A DNA stretch of 25,514 nt from Pseudomonadota bacterium (lineage in GTDB: Bacteria; Desulfobacterota; Desulfobulbia; Desulfobulbales; JAGXFP01), in the NCBI GenBank assembly GCA_030673265.1, contig DAOVJK010000007.1, positions 1 through 25,514 of the forward strand, given 5' to 3'. Below the pieces are notes generated by a model, which was not told the DNA's origin, searched no databases, and saw only the letters and a program-made list of their open reading frames with translations. The stretch's first letter is position 1. Each line of letters opens with the position of its first letter. Position numbers and translations under genes: made by a program. Below are positions 1 to 6,789 of this stretch, in pieces.

Positions 1-1859
1 AGCAGCAGGTACGGTCCCGGCTTTAAAGAGTGCTCCATCAGGTAAGCATCGGGACCGATGGCTACTTCCTCCAGGGATATGCTGAGAACTCCCCCCGAAT
101 CGCGCATCGCATGATAAGCATTGGTGCATAGATTCATCACAATCTGGTGGATCTGGGTGGGATCGGCAACAACACTCGGACATTGCGCAGGGATGTTCCG
201 GCTGATCTCAATGGTTGTGGGGATTGAAGCCCGCAACAGTTTTATAGCTTCTTTGACCAACAGGTTTAACTTAACAGCCTTTTTATCAGTTTTTGTCTTT
301 CTGCTGAAGGTCAGGATCTGCCGCACCAGATCTGTGGCCCGAAGGCTCGCCTTGAATACTTCTTCAAGGTCATTACTAACAGGACTTTCTGGTGGGAGCT
401 TCATTTTGACCAGCTCAAGGTAGCCAATGATCGCGGCGAGGATGTTGTTGAAATCATGGGCAATACCTCCGGCCAGAGTGCCGATCGCCTCGAACTTCTG
501 GGCCTGGCGTAGTTCCCCTTCTAGTTTTTTCCGTTCCGTAACGTTAGTGCCTACACTTAGTATTTCCTTTAAAGCCCCGTCATCATCAATAACAGGCTGG
601 TTAGTCCACTGAATTATTAAGCGGCGACCATCCTTGCAGATATTCTCATGCTCATTTAGCGCATATTTTTGGGGATCACAAAGAATGTCTTTGATCATCA
701 ATTTGAGATCACCGCCGTTACTATCTGCCTCTGAGACTATTGTGCCGACCATATGGCGACCAATTATCTCCTTTTCGGAAAAACCGAAAGTTTCCTGACC
801 GAATCTATTCAGAAAAAGAATCTTCCCCTCGCTATCCCACCGGAGAATGATACTGTTAACGCCTTCAATCAGTTGCCGGTACTTTTTCTCACTGGCCTGG
901 AGATCTCTGGTGCGAAGTCTGACCTGTAATTTCAATGCCCGGTTGAGAATAAATAGCGACAGGGCAAGCAGAAGAACGCCCCCCCCCAATAACAACAACC
1001 ACCGGGGAATAATCTGCTCGTACTCTTTTCCCCCCATCCAGTGAGCAATGGCTTTGTAATAAATTGAATCGCTGTCCTGCTTCCAACTGGCAATATCCTC
1101 GTCAATATGGGCCAGAATGTCGTAGTTTAAATCTTTTTTCACCGCGAAATAAACTGAGAAAGGCGAAAAGACGATTGAACTGCCGACAACGCCATAATCT
1201 TTAGCTTTCGTGTGACCAAAATGCTGGGGGGCGACTCCAGCAACTATTCGGTGCTGCATGATGGCCTTAAATATTTCGTCATGGGTGGCAAATTTGATTA
1301 TTTCACAGCTGACCCCGAGACTCTTAGCGGTCTTCAGGAAATTGACACCGTTCACGTCCAGCTGCGCTATACCAACCGGCTTACCCTCAAGTTCCGCAAT
1401 GTCGTTTATTCTGCTGCCAGGTAAAACAAACACCTGCCCCCAGATATCGGCCACCGGCTCTTTACTGTAATCCATAACCAAAGCCCGCTCAGGAGTATGG
1501 GCGATGGTGGTCATCAGATCTATATCCTCATTCTGCAACTTTTCCAGACACCGGCTCCAGCTGCACGGGACAAATTCTGGTTGCCATTGTTCCTTCTCCA
1601 GAATTGCCCTGATTAGATCAGGGTATAAGCCGGTTGCCCGACCGGTCTCATCAAAATAGTTCAAGGGAGGCATAGAGAAGACACCGACCCGGATCAATTT
1701 CAATGGCTTCAAATCTACAGAGTCATCACTTGTGGCATAAACCGGGTGAGTGAAAATTATCAGAAAGGAGGCTAAAAAAAGCATGAAGAAATATATACGT
1801 AAAATACCACTCATAAAGTTCGACAAAGCGAATGTGCTCGTTACGTAATCACGTTTCAT
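1..1859 (-). CDS. Histidine kinase with periplasmic solute-binding sensor domain (partial, C-terminus beyond window)
   Basis: The reading frame stays open from the ATG at 1859 to the left edge, about 619 residues without a stop. Order of domains: a hydrophobic N-terminal segment (about residues 16-40); a family-3 solute-binding domain (about 50-265, opening with LIRVGVFSMPPLNYFDETG); one membrane helix (about 284-307); a PAS domain (about 325-440) ending in the usual VTERKKLEGEL linker; and a HisKA domain of the IAHDFNN type with phospho-acceptor His468. The start of the HATPase follows, with its N-box (NLCTNAYHAM, Asn580), and the frame leaves the window before the G boxes. The family autophosphorylates on His in response to a ligand bound outside the membrane. 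IAHDFNN kinases often end in a receiver domain, which cannot be seen here. The Shine-Dalgarno is weak; internal ATGs at 1814 and 1784 are alternatives with no better site. The ligand is unknown. Confidence 0.88.
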   Translation of the reverse strand, partial: MKRDYVTSTFALSNFMSGILRIYFFMLFLASFLIIFTHPVYATSDDSVDLKPLKLIRVGVFSMPPLNYFDETGRATGLYPDLIRAILEKEQWQPEFVPCSWSRCLEKLQNEDIDLMTTIAHTPERALVMDYSKEPVADIWGQVFVLPGSRINDIAELEGKPVGIAQLDVNGVNFLKTAKSLGVSCEIIKFATHDEIFKAIMQHRIVAGVAPQHFGHTKAKDYGVVGSSIVFSPFSVYFAVKKDLNYDILAHIDEDIASWKQDSDSIYYKAIAHWMGGKEYEQIIPRWLLLLGGGVLLLALSLFILNRALKLQVRLRTRDLQASEKKYRQLIEGVNSIILRWDSEGKILFLNRFGQETFGFSEKEIIGRHMVGTIVSEADSNGGDLKLMIKDILCDPQKYALNEHENICKDGRRLIIQWTNQPVIDDDGALKEILSVGTNVTERKKLEGELRQAQKFEAIGTLAGGIAHDFNNILAAIIGYLELVKMKLPPESPVSNDLEEVFKASLRATDLVRQILTFSRKTKTDKKAVKLNLLVKEAIKLLRASIPTTIEISRNIPAQCPSVVADPTQIHQIVMNLCTNAYHAMRDSGGVLSISLEEVAIGPDAYLMEHSLKPGPYLL

Positions 1860-2335
1860 ACTTGCTTCAATGAGATATTTAGGCATTATCTTTACGCAAA
1901 ACATGATTGACTGAATTGATGGACTTCCCCTGTTCCAGTTAACACAAGAAAGTCTAGCATTGTCGCAGGTGAGATGTCGAGCAGAATAGGAAACTTGAGG
2001 TGCCCGGGACATATCTTAAAACGTCCATAATTTAAGTTACTGCACATCTTAAATAAGGAAGGACGTCGAATGTTGCCGGGAATGATGAGCGAAGCTGGTT
2101 GAAGATGTACAGTAGAAATCATAAGTATTGAGGGTGGCTGATTTCTTATGATGTTGATATGACATCTTCAATTCTGAAATCACTATTTTGCTGTCTACGG
2201 AATTGGGGAAGTCCAAGTCCAAACCATATGATTAAGAAATACTTTTTAAAAAGCGATCCAGCAATAAAAGGAGAATCATTGAGACTCTGGGCCGAAATTT
2301 AGCCTATTGGATACATACAGGAACCGGTCTGATAT
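1860..2335. other. Intergenic region without a convincing gene
   Basis: This is the AT-rich stretch upstream of the histidine kinase. It holds one copy of the interspersed repeat (2061-2173). An antisense frame of about 76 codons (1892-2122) has no ribosome site and unconvincing composition. Part of its product (a SLIIPGNIRR stretch) resembles what the second repeat copy near 9.45 kb would encode in another frame (QLSIPGNFRR), so both may descend from one old coding sequence. I see no RNA gene. The kinase promoter probably lies here but I cannot define it. Confidence 0.5.
2061..2173 (+). repeat. Interspersed repeat, copy A (about 113 bp)
   Basis: This segment aligns over its whole length with 9428-9538. 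It shares exact blocks such as GCTGGTTGAAGATG (2094-2107 and 9460-9473) and TTTCTTATGATGTTGA (2142-2157 and 9508-9523). By eye the overall identity is roughly three quarters. It contains outward inverted arms, TTGAAGATGT at 2099-2108 and ACATCTTCAA at 2162-2171. Copy B lies directly behind the hybrid kinase stop codon, while copy A sits about 0.8 kb beyond a remnant of a similar receiver domain. Confidence 0.75.
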
Positions 2336-2530
2336 TTATTCGAAATACTCTATGTTGCCGCTATTACATTTAGGGCAACACGATATCATTTCTGGAATAT
2401 CTTGATCAGGACTAATTTGATGTAGAGCAAAGCATTGGCCACAAAAACAGGTTTGACAATCTTTACATCGCATAAGGTTTTCAGGGCTAGTTCCACACTT
2501 AAAACAATATAGTCCCGTTTGATTACTCAT
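2336..2530 (-). CDS. Small cysteine-rich zinc-ribbon-like protein
   Basis: This encodes 64 residues with the pattern of a zinc-binding protein. A CxxC pair (Cys9/Cys12) is followed by a dense cluster (Cys22, 25, 28, 30, 33 and His37) and a final CCPKC (Cys51, 52, 55). The spacing could hold two or three zinc ions in ribbon or B-box-like folds. There is no signal peptide or membrane segment, so it is probably cytosolic. I chose the ATG at 2530 because an AAGG lies 8 bases upstream; a GTG three codons earlier is possible. I do not recognise a named family. The gene stands alone among decayed genes but is itself intact. Protein- or nucleic-acid-binding is an inference from the cysteine pattern only. 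Confidence 0.6.
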   Translation of the reverse strand: MSNQTGLYCFKCGTSPENLMRCKDCQTCFCGQCFALHQISPDQDIPEMISCCPKCNSGNIEYFE

Positions 2531-2789
2531 AACAATCACCTTAATAAAAAATCATGGAGTAATTTCAAGAATACCTCGGTAAAGCGATGATGGTCAAGGA
2601 AGTTGCCGAATACATGAAACAGAAAGGTAGGATTTGAGCTTTCATGCGGCAATCATAAAGATCGAACGGTTGTGATGTTTTAAGGTCCTGGCAAAAAATC
2701 TTTAATTAACATTTGAATTCACTGGGCTGGCCAAAAACTTGCCCGTAAGTCCGCCGCGCTTCTTCCATTACGCTGATTGGTTAGCTGAT

Positions 2790-2981
2790 TCATTCAATAT
2801 GAATGCATTCCGTCGGGCATGATTCGGCAGCAAAATCAGCGCACTTGCTGGCTCCTCCATCTGGATTTATTACAAAAGCTTTTTGTTCGTCAAAATTGAA
2901 GCTAAATACTTCCGGACAAATTTCCACACAATTTTCACGCCCTGTGCATTCATCCGTATCAACAACTACTTATTTGGTCAT
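2790..2981 (-). pseudogene. Ferredoxin pseudogene (in-frame stop at codon 4, one cluster Cys lost)
   Basis: Read from the ATG at 2981, which has an AAGGGA ribosome site five bases upstream, the frame gives MTK, then TAA, then a 59-residue ferredoxin sequence to a natural TGA. The product would match small single-cluster ferredoxins: the binding loop CTGRENCVEICP (Cys12, Cys18, Cys22) and a C-terminal ESCPTEC. Two lesions are visible. Codon 4 is TAA where related proteins usually have Lys (AAA or AAG). Residue 15 is Arg where the CxxCxxC motif needs Cys. There is no usable start just after the stop. The rest of the frame is clean, so the decay looks recent. A sequencing error could explain one lesion but hardly both. 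Confidence 0.85.
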
Positions 2982-2990
2982 GTAAATCCC

Positions 2991-3140
2991 TTATTGTAGG
3001 AATGTTAGAAAATAGTTGTAATCAGTTTTCACGGCAGATTGCTCATCCAAATTAAATGCTTTGCCTACTGCTGAACGGAAGCCATGATCCTTGAAGTTTG
3101 CCATTATTGGACAATTGGAATAGCTACTCAAAACAATGAG
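2991..3140 (-). pseudogene. Remnant of a response-regulator receiver domain (C-terminal end)
   Basis: About 45 codons on the minus strand match the end of the receiver domain of the hybrid kinase at 9534-11441: SSYSNCPIMANFKDHGF here against SSGYSNDPIMANFKDYNF there. The DNA match includes 18 identical bases (3087-3104 and 9612-9629) followed by about 17 of 20. The conserved Lys-Pro of receiver domains (EKPF in the kinase) has become GKAF, and the phospho-acceptor Asp and everything upstream are absent. The open frame can be pushed up to 3179, but only this part resembles the receiver. It overlaps nothing and ends about 10 bases before the ferredoxin pseudogene start. It is a non-functional fragment. 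Confidence 0.75.
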
Positions 3141-3147
3141 TTGGTAA

Positions 3148-3345
3148 CTAAAGTTTCTTCTTTGCAAAAACAGATACATTGTTTCGACTTACATTTTTTA
3201 AGTTTCCAAAATAAACTTCTACGAGATCAGACTTCATCCACATTTTTGTATGAAATGAATCAAATGAGTTTATTTCCCATTTAGACCCGTCTTCCAAAAT
3301 AATAAGCGTTCCCGAGTCCTTGATCTCCTTAATGGGCTGTTTCAT
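3148..3345 (-). CDS. Small hypothetical protein (DGSKWEI-type)
   Basis: This encodes 65 residues from an ATG at 3345 with only a weak GG-rich ribosome site. The core reads GTLIILEDGSKWEINSFDSF, then an MWMKSDLVEV strand, then a basic tail. The pattern of short beta strands around DGS-x-WE resembles small, mostly exported proteins I recall from proteobacteria, of unknown function. This copy lacks an obvious signal peptide, so it could be a shortened form. The neighbours on the same strand are the acyl carrier protein upstream and the receiver remnant downstream. Coding is supported by the protein-like composition; the function is unknown. Confidence 0.5.
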   Translation of the reverse strand: MKQPIKEIKDSGTLIILEDGSKWEINSFDSFHTKMWMKSDLVEVYFGNLKNVSRNNVSVFAKKKL

Positions 3346-3504
3346 TTTAATTACCGACTAATGGTTTCAATGTATAATCCGTGAACTTTTTTTCTTACAA
3401 TTAAAATTATGAATCACAATACTTCTACTTATTACTCAATACGCACGGTCATTCAGTTTATTTGTAAAACGACTCCTGCATTTGTATTATCAAAAGGGTT
3501 AAAA

Positions 3505-3756
3505 TTAACTCTTTTTGAGTTTGGGTTCTAGGTAATCAATACAACTCTTCAGAGTTGCCAGTTCAGAATAATCTTCTTCGGGGATTTGAAGTTTATAACG
3601 CTTCCGCAGTTCCATTACTATATCTAGGAAATCCATTGAATCAAGGTCAAGTTGATCTCGCAAGGGTTGATCAAGCTTCACTAAATTTAATTCAGACTCT
3701 TCATCAATATCTTTTAATATTTCAAAAAGAACACCTTTAATCTCATTTCGTGTCAT
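3505..3756 (-). CDS. Acyl carrier protein
   Basis: This 83-residue protein has the length and four-helix pattern of acyl carrier proteins. The motif LDLDSMDFLD puts the phosphopantetheine-bearing serine at Ser40. The acidic helix II (DIVMELRKRY) and the C-terminal CIDYLEPKL also fit. Holo-ACP carries acyl or amino-acyl intermediates on the prosthetic group for ketosynthases, acyltransferases or ligases. There is no fatty-acid, polyketide or ligase gene beside it, so this is an orphan, probably specialised, ACP rather than the housekeeping AcpP. The DSM form instead of DSL and the divergent sequence agree with that. Its start lies 3 bases after the stop of the YEIRG-repeat gene, which suggests they were co-translated. 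A GGGG lies about 10 bases upstream of the ATG. Confidence 0.85.
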   Translation of the reverse strand: MTRNEIKGVLFEILKDIDEESELNLVKLDQPLRDQLDLDSMDFLDIVMELRKRYKLQIPEEDYSELATLKSCIDYLEPKLKKS

Positions 3757-3759
3757 TTC

Positions 3760-3946
3760 CTAATTACCCCTGATTTCGTAGATAGGCTTAGCAGTGCGCA
3801 TATATTCGCAAACCAGTTTTCCTCGAATCTCGTATATTGGCTCCCACGTCTTCTTAATACTCATGAATATAATTTCCGTGGATTTCATATTTTGGAAGGG
3901 CATCCTTGTAAATATACAGATACATTCCATCAAAGTTGTCATTCAT
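3760..3946 (-). pseudogene. Frameshifted small YEIRG-repeat protein gene
   Basis: From the ATG at 3946 (AGGG about 8 bases upstream) frame A gives 30 codons ending KYEIHGNYIHEY and then TAA at 3856-3854. Shifting by one base at TATTAAG continues in frame B with KKTWEPIYEIRGKLVCEYMR and a final KPIYEIRGN before TAG at 3760. The same unit (Y-E-I-R/H-G-N/K, then V/I-x-E-Y) therefore lies on both sides of the shift, so a single-base insertion most likely broke one gene of about 60 codons. The unit looks like repeated beta hairpins and recalls four-fold beta-flower proteins; that link is a guess. The 3' half could still be made from an internal start (60 codons from 3942 in frame B). Confidence 0.65.
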
Positions 3947-3966
3947 CTGTTTGTCCCTAATTTGTT

Positions 3967-4013
3967 GGTCAGCGTTGAATTTTGCCCCCCAAAAAGCGCC
4001 CTATCTGACCCCC
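3967..4013. mobile_element. Possible remnant of an IS21-type element end
   Basis: Two imperfect tandem units of about 23 bases stand side by side: GGTCAGCGTTGAATTTTGCC plus CCCC (3967-3990), and AAAAAGCGCCCTATCTGACC plus CCC (3991-4013). The AGCG-(N)-AATTTGACCCCC type of repeat is typical of the multiple terminal repeats of IS21-family and similar elements. A further TTGACCCCTTTC on the minus strand overlaps the methyltransferase stop near 4120-4131. No transposase (istA or istB) remains. This is an inference from pattern memory. Confidence 0.3.
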
Positions 4014-4126
4014 TTGGGGAAAACATTGTTTCTTGGAGCTCTTAACCCCTCAGTCAGAAAGGATTTAGAGAGAAAAGGATATTCCACATCAACCAAGAAC
4101 AAGGTAATGTTTCACGCTGAAAGGGG

Positions 4127-4993
4127 TCAATGTTGGAAGCTATTTGACTCCATAAGGCGTAGTCTGAAGAAGTGATTTTGTAATCTGGGCCATGTGATGT
4201 TGAGTTGAGAGAGCACTCTCGGTAGAGCCCAGAAGCTTATCGGCGCGGTCCCTCTGAGCACCAACCAGGTCAAGGAGCCAAGCGTAGTAGAGTCCTTGGG
4301 TAAGAATGGTAGCCATCTGCGACGCAGATTAACCAACTCCTCTGCGGTCACCATACTGGTGTAAGCGTAGTTCCGCCGCACTTCCACGCGATAGGAATCT
4401 GTGCCCTCGAACAGTTGGTGGTACTGGTTCACACTTCGGTAGATGGCCTGATACGCACCCTGTGATAAGGATACACCCTGACGTATAGTCGACTCGCGGA
4501 GGATGATTGAACCCCCTTCGGCAAGACGGCTTTTTAAAGAACTGAGTAGGGCTATAACATCTGCGTCATTCAGATACATACAGAGACCGCCCAAGAAAAT
4601 CATGTCGAAGGATCCTTCTGGAAGAGTACTTCGACCGTCACCTTCAAATATCTTAACATTTGGCAGGCGAGCCACTCTTTCCCTGGCAGCCTTCAACATC
4701 ATGGTACTTTGCTCGACTCCTATGACAGTTTTATAGCGCGTTGCGAAGATTTCGGCCCAAGCCCCCGCACCACAGCCGATATCTAGCACTCGCCCAGACT
4801 TACACACTGCGTTGAGCCAATCGCTGATAGTTCGTATCTCTTTGTGTCGTCGATATTGGGCCGCACTGGGTGGAAGATTGTGCTCATGGGCCATCATACT
4901 GACAGTGGCCGCTGTACCACCGCCTGCAGCGTCAAAATAGCGCTTGACGGTGGCATCATCGATCTGTTGTTGGGTGGAGTTGTGATGATTCAT
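4127..4993 (-). CDS. Class I SAM-dependent methyltransferase
   Basis: This 288-residue protein has a Rossmann methyltransferase core: motif I VLDIGCGAGAWAE (about residues 69-81), the acidic residue after strand 2 (VIGVEQS), the EGDGRSTLP loop, and strand 4 (FDMIFLGGLCMYL). The N-terminal 50 and C-terminal 120 residues are extensions that probably bind the substrate. It transfers a methyl group from S-adenosylmethionine to an unknown acceptor. It is last in the run of nucleotidyltransferase, aminotransferase and CDP-alcohol transferase, 45 bases behind the latter. That suggests methylation of the same headgroup, perhaps its amine. No good ribosome site precedes the ATG at 4993. The last residues (MESNSFQH) and stop lie at the edge of the possible IS end, so the native tail may have been replaced. 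Confidence 0.85.
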   Translation of the reverse strand: MNHHNSTQQQIDDATVKRYFDAAGGGTAATVSMMAHEHNLPPSAAQYRRHKEIRTISDWLNAVCKSGRVLDIGCGAGAWAEIFATRYKTVIGVEQSTMMLKAARERVARLPNVKIFEGDGRSTLPEGSFDMIFLGGLCMYLNDADVIALLSSLKSRLAEGGSIILRESTIRQGVSLSQGAYQAIYRSVNQYHQLFEGTDSYRVEVRRNYAYTSMVTAEELVNLRRRWLPFLPKDSTTLGSLTWLVLRGTAPISFWALPRVLSQLNITWPRLQNHFFRLRLMESNSFQH

Positions 4994-5038
4994 CTGAGAG
5001 GTTGATCGTTAGTTATGTTGTTATGTTCTTCATCCATC

Positions 5039-5686
5039 CTAGATATGCAATAACCGCCAGCCATATATCACAGACAGCACCAGGGTGTAAACTATGAGGG
5101 CGTAATACCACCGACCGGTAAATTTGGGAGTACGGATGGGTGCCACGTTCAGGGCGGCCAGTGCTATAAGGATGATATAGAGAGCAACAGTGAAAATAGT
5201 TTGGTCGACCGTGTTGTTAAATAGAAAGACATAGGTCAGAACGATGATATTGTTGTCCAGCGCCAGTCCCATGTAGGTCGATTTGTCAACCAGGCCGAAA
5301 ACATTAAAATAGCTGAGTCGAAGCACTCCGGTCGCAACAATAATAAAGGCTCCGGGCAGGAACCAGAGACTGAAATGTCCGTAGCTTAACAGGACAATGG
5401 CCGGGCAAATGCTGAAGCTGACAATGTCGATCTGGGAATCGAGCTGCCCCCCGAACTCCCGCTGTTTATCGTTACGCCCTTTCAAACGCCGAGCTATAAT
5501 GCCGTCACTCCAGTCAAAAAATACCGACCAGATCAAGCCGATCATCGCGGCTGGGAAGATGCCCAGAATCGCATAATAAATAGCGAAAACCGTGCATAGA
5601 AGCCCAGCCAGAGAACAGAGGTTCGGCAGGTCTTTGATAAAAGAGAGTATGGTAGGGGGTGAATCTGATGGATGAGGGGTTGCCAT
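5039..5686 (-). CDS. CDP-alcohol phosphatidyltransferase family membrane enzyme
   Basis: This encodes 215 residues with about six hydrophobic helices. The family signature is complete: Asp58, Asp61-Gly62, Ala65-Arg66, then Gly79, Asp83 and Asp87 (DWSDGIIARR and GGQLDSQID). The gap between AR and G is 12 residues, longer than the usual 8. These enzymes use two metal ions to transfer a phospho-alcohol between CMP and a lipid or polyol acceptor in the membrane. I chose the ATG at 5686 because a strong GGAGGGGA site precedes it and it overlaps the aminotransferase stop as TAATG; a start 30 bases upstream is less likely. The operon partner upstream makes a nucleotide-activated compound, so this is the likely transfer step. 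Phosphatidylserine synthase is the nearest known alternative. Confidence 0.88.
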   Translation of the reverse strand: MATPHPSDSPPTILSFIKDLPNLCSLAGLLCTVFAIYYAILGIFPAAMIGLIWSVFFDWSDGIIARRLKGRNDKQREFGGQLDSQIDIVSFSICPAIVLLSYGHFSLWFLPGAFIIVATGVLRLSYFNVFGLVDKSTYMGLALDNNIIVLTYVFLFNNTVDQTIFTVALYIILIALAALNVAPIRTPKFTGRWYYALIVYTLVLSVIYGWRLLHI

Positions 5687-6789
5687 TATTTCCCCTCCCG
5701 ACCAATAACGTCGCACAACGCTTCAACCAGGCGCAGATTCTCAGGCTGGGTGCGGCTGGCTATGCGGAGATAACGGTCAGATTCCGGCATTGTCTTGCCC
5801 TGACAGTGTTTTATGTAAATATTGTGCTTAACAAACAGTTTTTCGGTTACTTCAGGCCCGGATGCGGCATGATCGGGCAAACGGCAGAAAATATAATTGG
5901 CGTCAGGCTGATAGACGGTCATTCCCTTGACCGCTTGGAGTTGCATATAAAAATGGTCGCGATCAGCCTTGACCTTATTGCAGCTATCAATAAACTTCTG
6001 ACGGTACTGCGGGGCAAGGCGCAGGAATTCTTCAGCAAAACCGTTAATATTCCAAATATGGAGCCCTTGTCGGACTTTTGCCGCAAAGTCAGAGTTGGCG
6101 GTGAGCATGTAACCGATCCGGATGCCGCAGATACCATAGGCCTTGCTCATGCTTTTGAAAATAGCCAGGTTCGGATATTTATCAATCTCTGTTTCGAGGG
6201 TCTCATGGTCGCGGTTTTTGGCAAAATCAATGAAGGATTCATCAACAATAAGCATACAGTCGTGGTCTGCTAATTTCTTTAGCAAACGGATAAGTTCAGC
6301 TTTCGGGACCAGCAAAGAGGTGGGATTATTCGGGGTAACCACTACTGCCAAACCTGCCTTACAACGGATGGCTTCTGCTGCGAATTTGTCCACATCCAAC
6401 TGAAAGGAAGGTGGTTCAAGGGCAAACTCAACTACATTGTCGATAGGCGCTGCATTGGCGTATTCATTGAATGATGGAACCGGTACAATCAATTTACGAT
6501 CCATTCCGGCGATAATCTTGATAAGCTCTGCCGCCCCATTGCCGACGACAATGTGCTCCGGCGGCTGGCCTATCAGGTCACCAACCAGGGCTGCCAAGTC
6601 TTTCTGGGCAACGGGGTAGTTTAGCACCAACTGATGGATTTGCCCGGTAATATGGGTAAAGAAATCCTCCGGCGGAAAATAGAGGTTGTAGAGGTAGTTA
6701 TGATCGATGAAATTATGCCGCCAAAAGCCGCCATGCTGACTGGCAATAAATTCGTATCTCTCTTGAGCTGTAGGGTATTTAGTGGTCAT
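5686..6789 (-). CDS. HisC/CobD-like PLP-dependent aminotransferase
   Basis: This 367-residue fold-type I PLP enzyme is of the histidinol-phosphate aminotransferase class. Visible motifs are the cofactor-contact TPNNPT (Asn155), IVDESF (Asp183), the Schiff-base lysine in SMSKAYGICGIRIGY (Lys216), and a C-terminal RIASR that would hold the substrate acid or phosphate. HisC and CobD act on phosphorylated substrates. Here the gene overlaps the upstream nucleotidyltransferase by four bases (ATGA) and the downstream CDP-alcohol transferase by one (TAATG). The same two activities are fused in PntC, where the aminotransferase part makes 2-aminoethylphosphonate. A role in histidine synthesis is unlikely because no his genes are near. 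The true substrate (phosphonoacetaldehyde, a keto- or aldehyde-phosphate, or another) cannot be read from the sequence. Confidence 0.85.
   Translation of the reverse strand: MTTKYPTAQERYEFIASQHGGFWRHNFIDHNYLYNLYFPPEDFFTHITGQIHQLVLNYPVAQKDLAALVGDLIGQPPEHIVVGNGAAELIKIIAGMDRKLIVPVPSFNEYANAAPIDNVVEFALEPPSFQLDVDKFAAEAIRCKAGLAVVVTPNNPTSLLVPKAELIRLLKKLADHDCMLIVDESFIDFAKNRDHETLETEIDKYPNLAIFKSMSKAYGICGIRIGYMLTANSDFAAKVRQGLHIWNINGFAEEFLRLAPQYRQKFIDSCNKVKADRDHFYMQLQAVKGMTVYQPDANYIFCRLPDHAASGPEVTEKLFVKHNIYIKHCQGKTMPESDRYLRIASRTQPENLRLVEALCDVIGREGK

Noticed and set aside
2270..2300. Similarity between the GGAGAATC...AAATTTAGC stretch here and one near 14098-14120
   Set aside because: Only short blocks match with gaps; it could be chance in AT-rich DNA.
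2578..2640. Short plus-strand stretch encoding EYLGKAMMVKEVAEYMKQKG before a stop
   Set aside because: It looks like the tail of a gene, but it is too short and has no start; I could not place it.
2803..2985. Plus-strand frame of 60 codons
   Set aside because: It is the antisense of the ferredoxin pseudogene, whose minus-strand sequence is clearly recognisable.
5659..6273. Long plus-strand open frame (204 codons) over the aminotransferase
   Set aside because: It lies opposite a gene with complete PLP motifs and strong coupling to its neighbours; its own product shows no domain.
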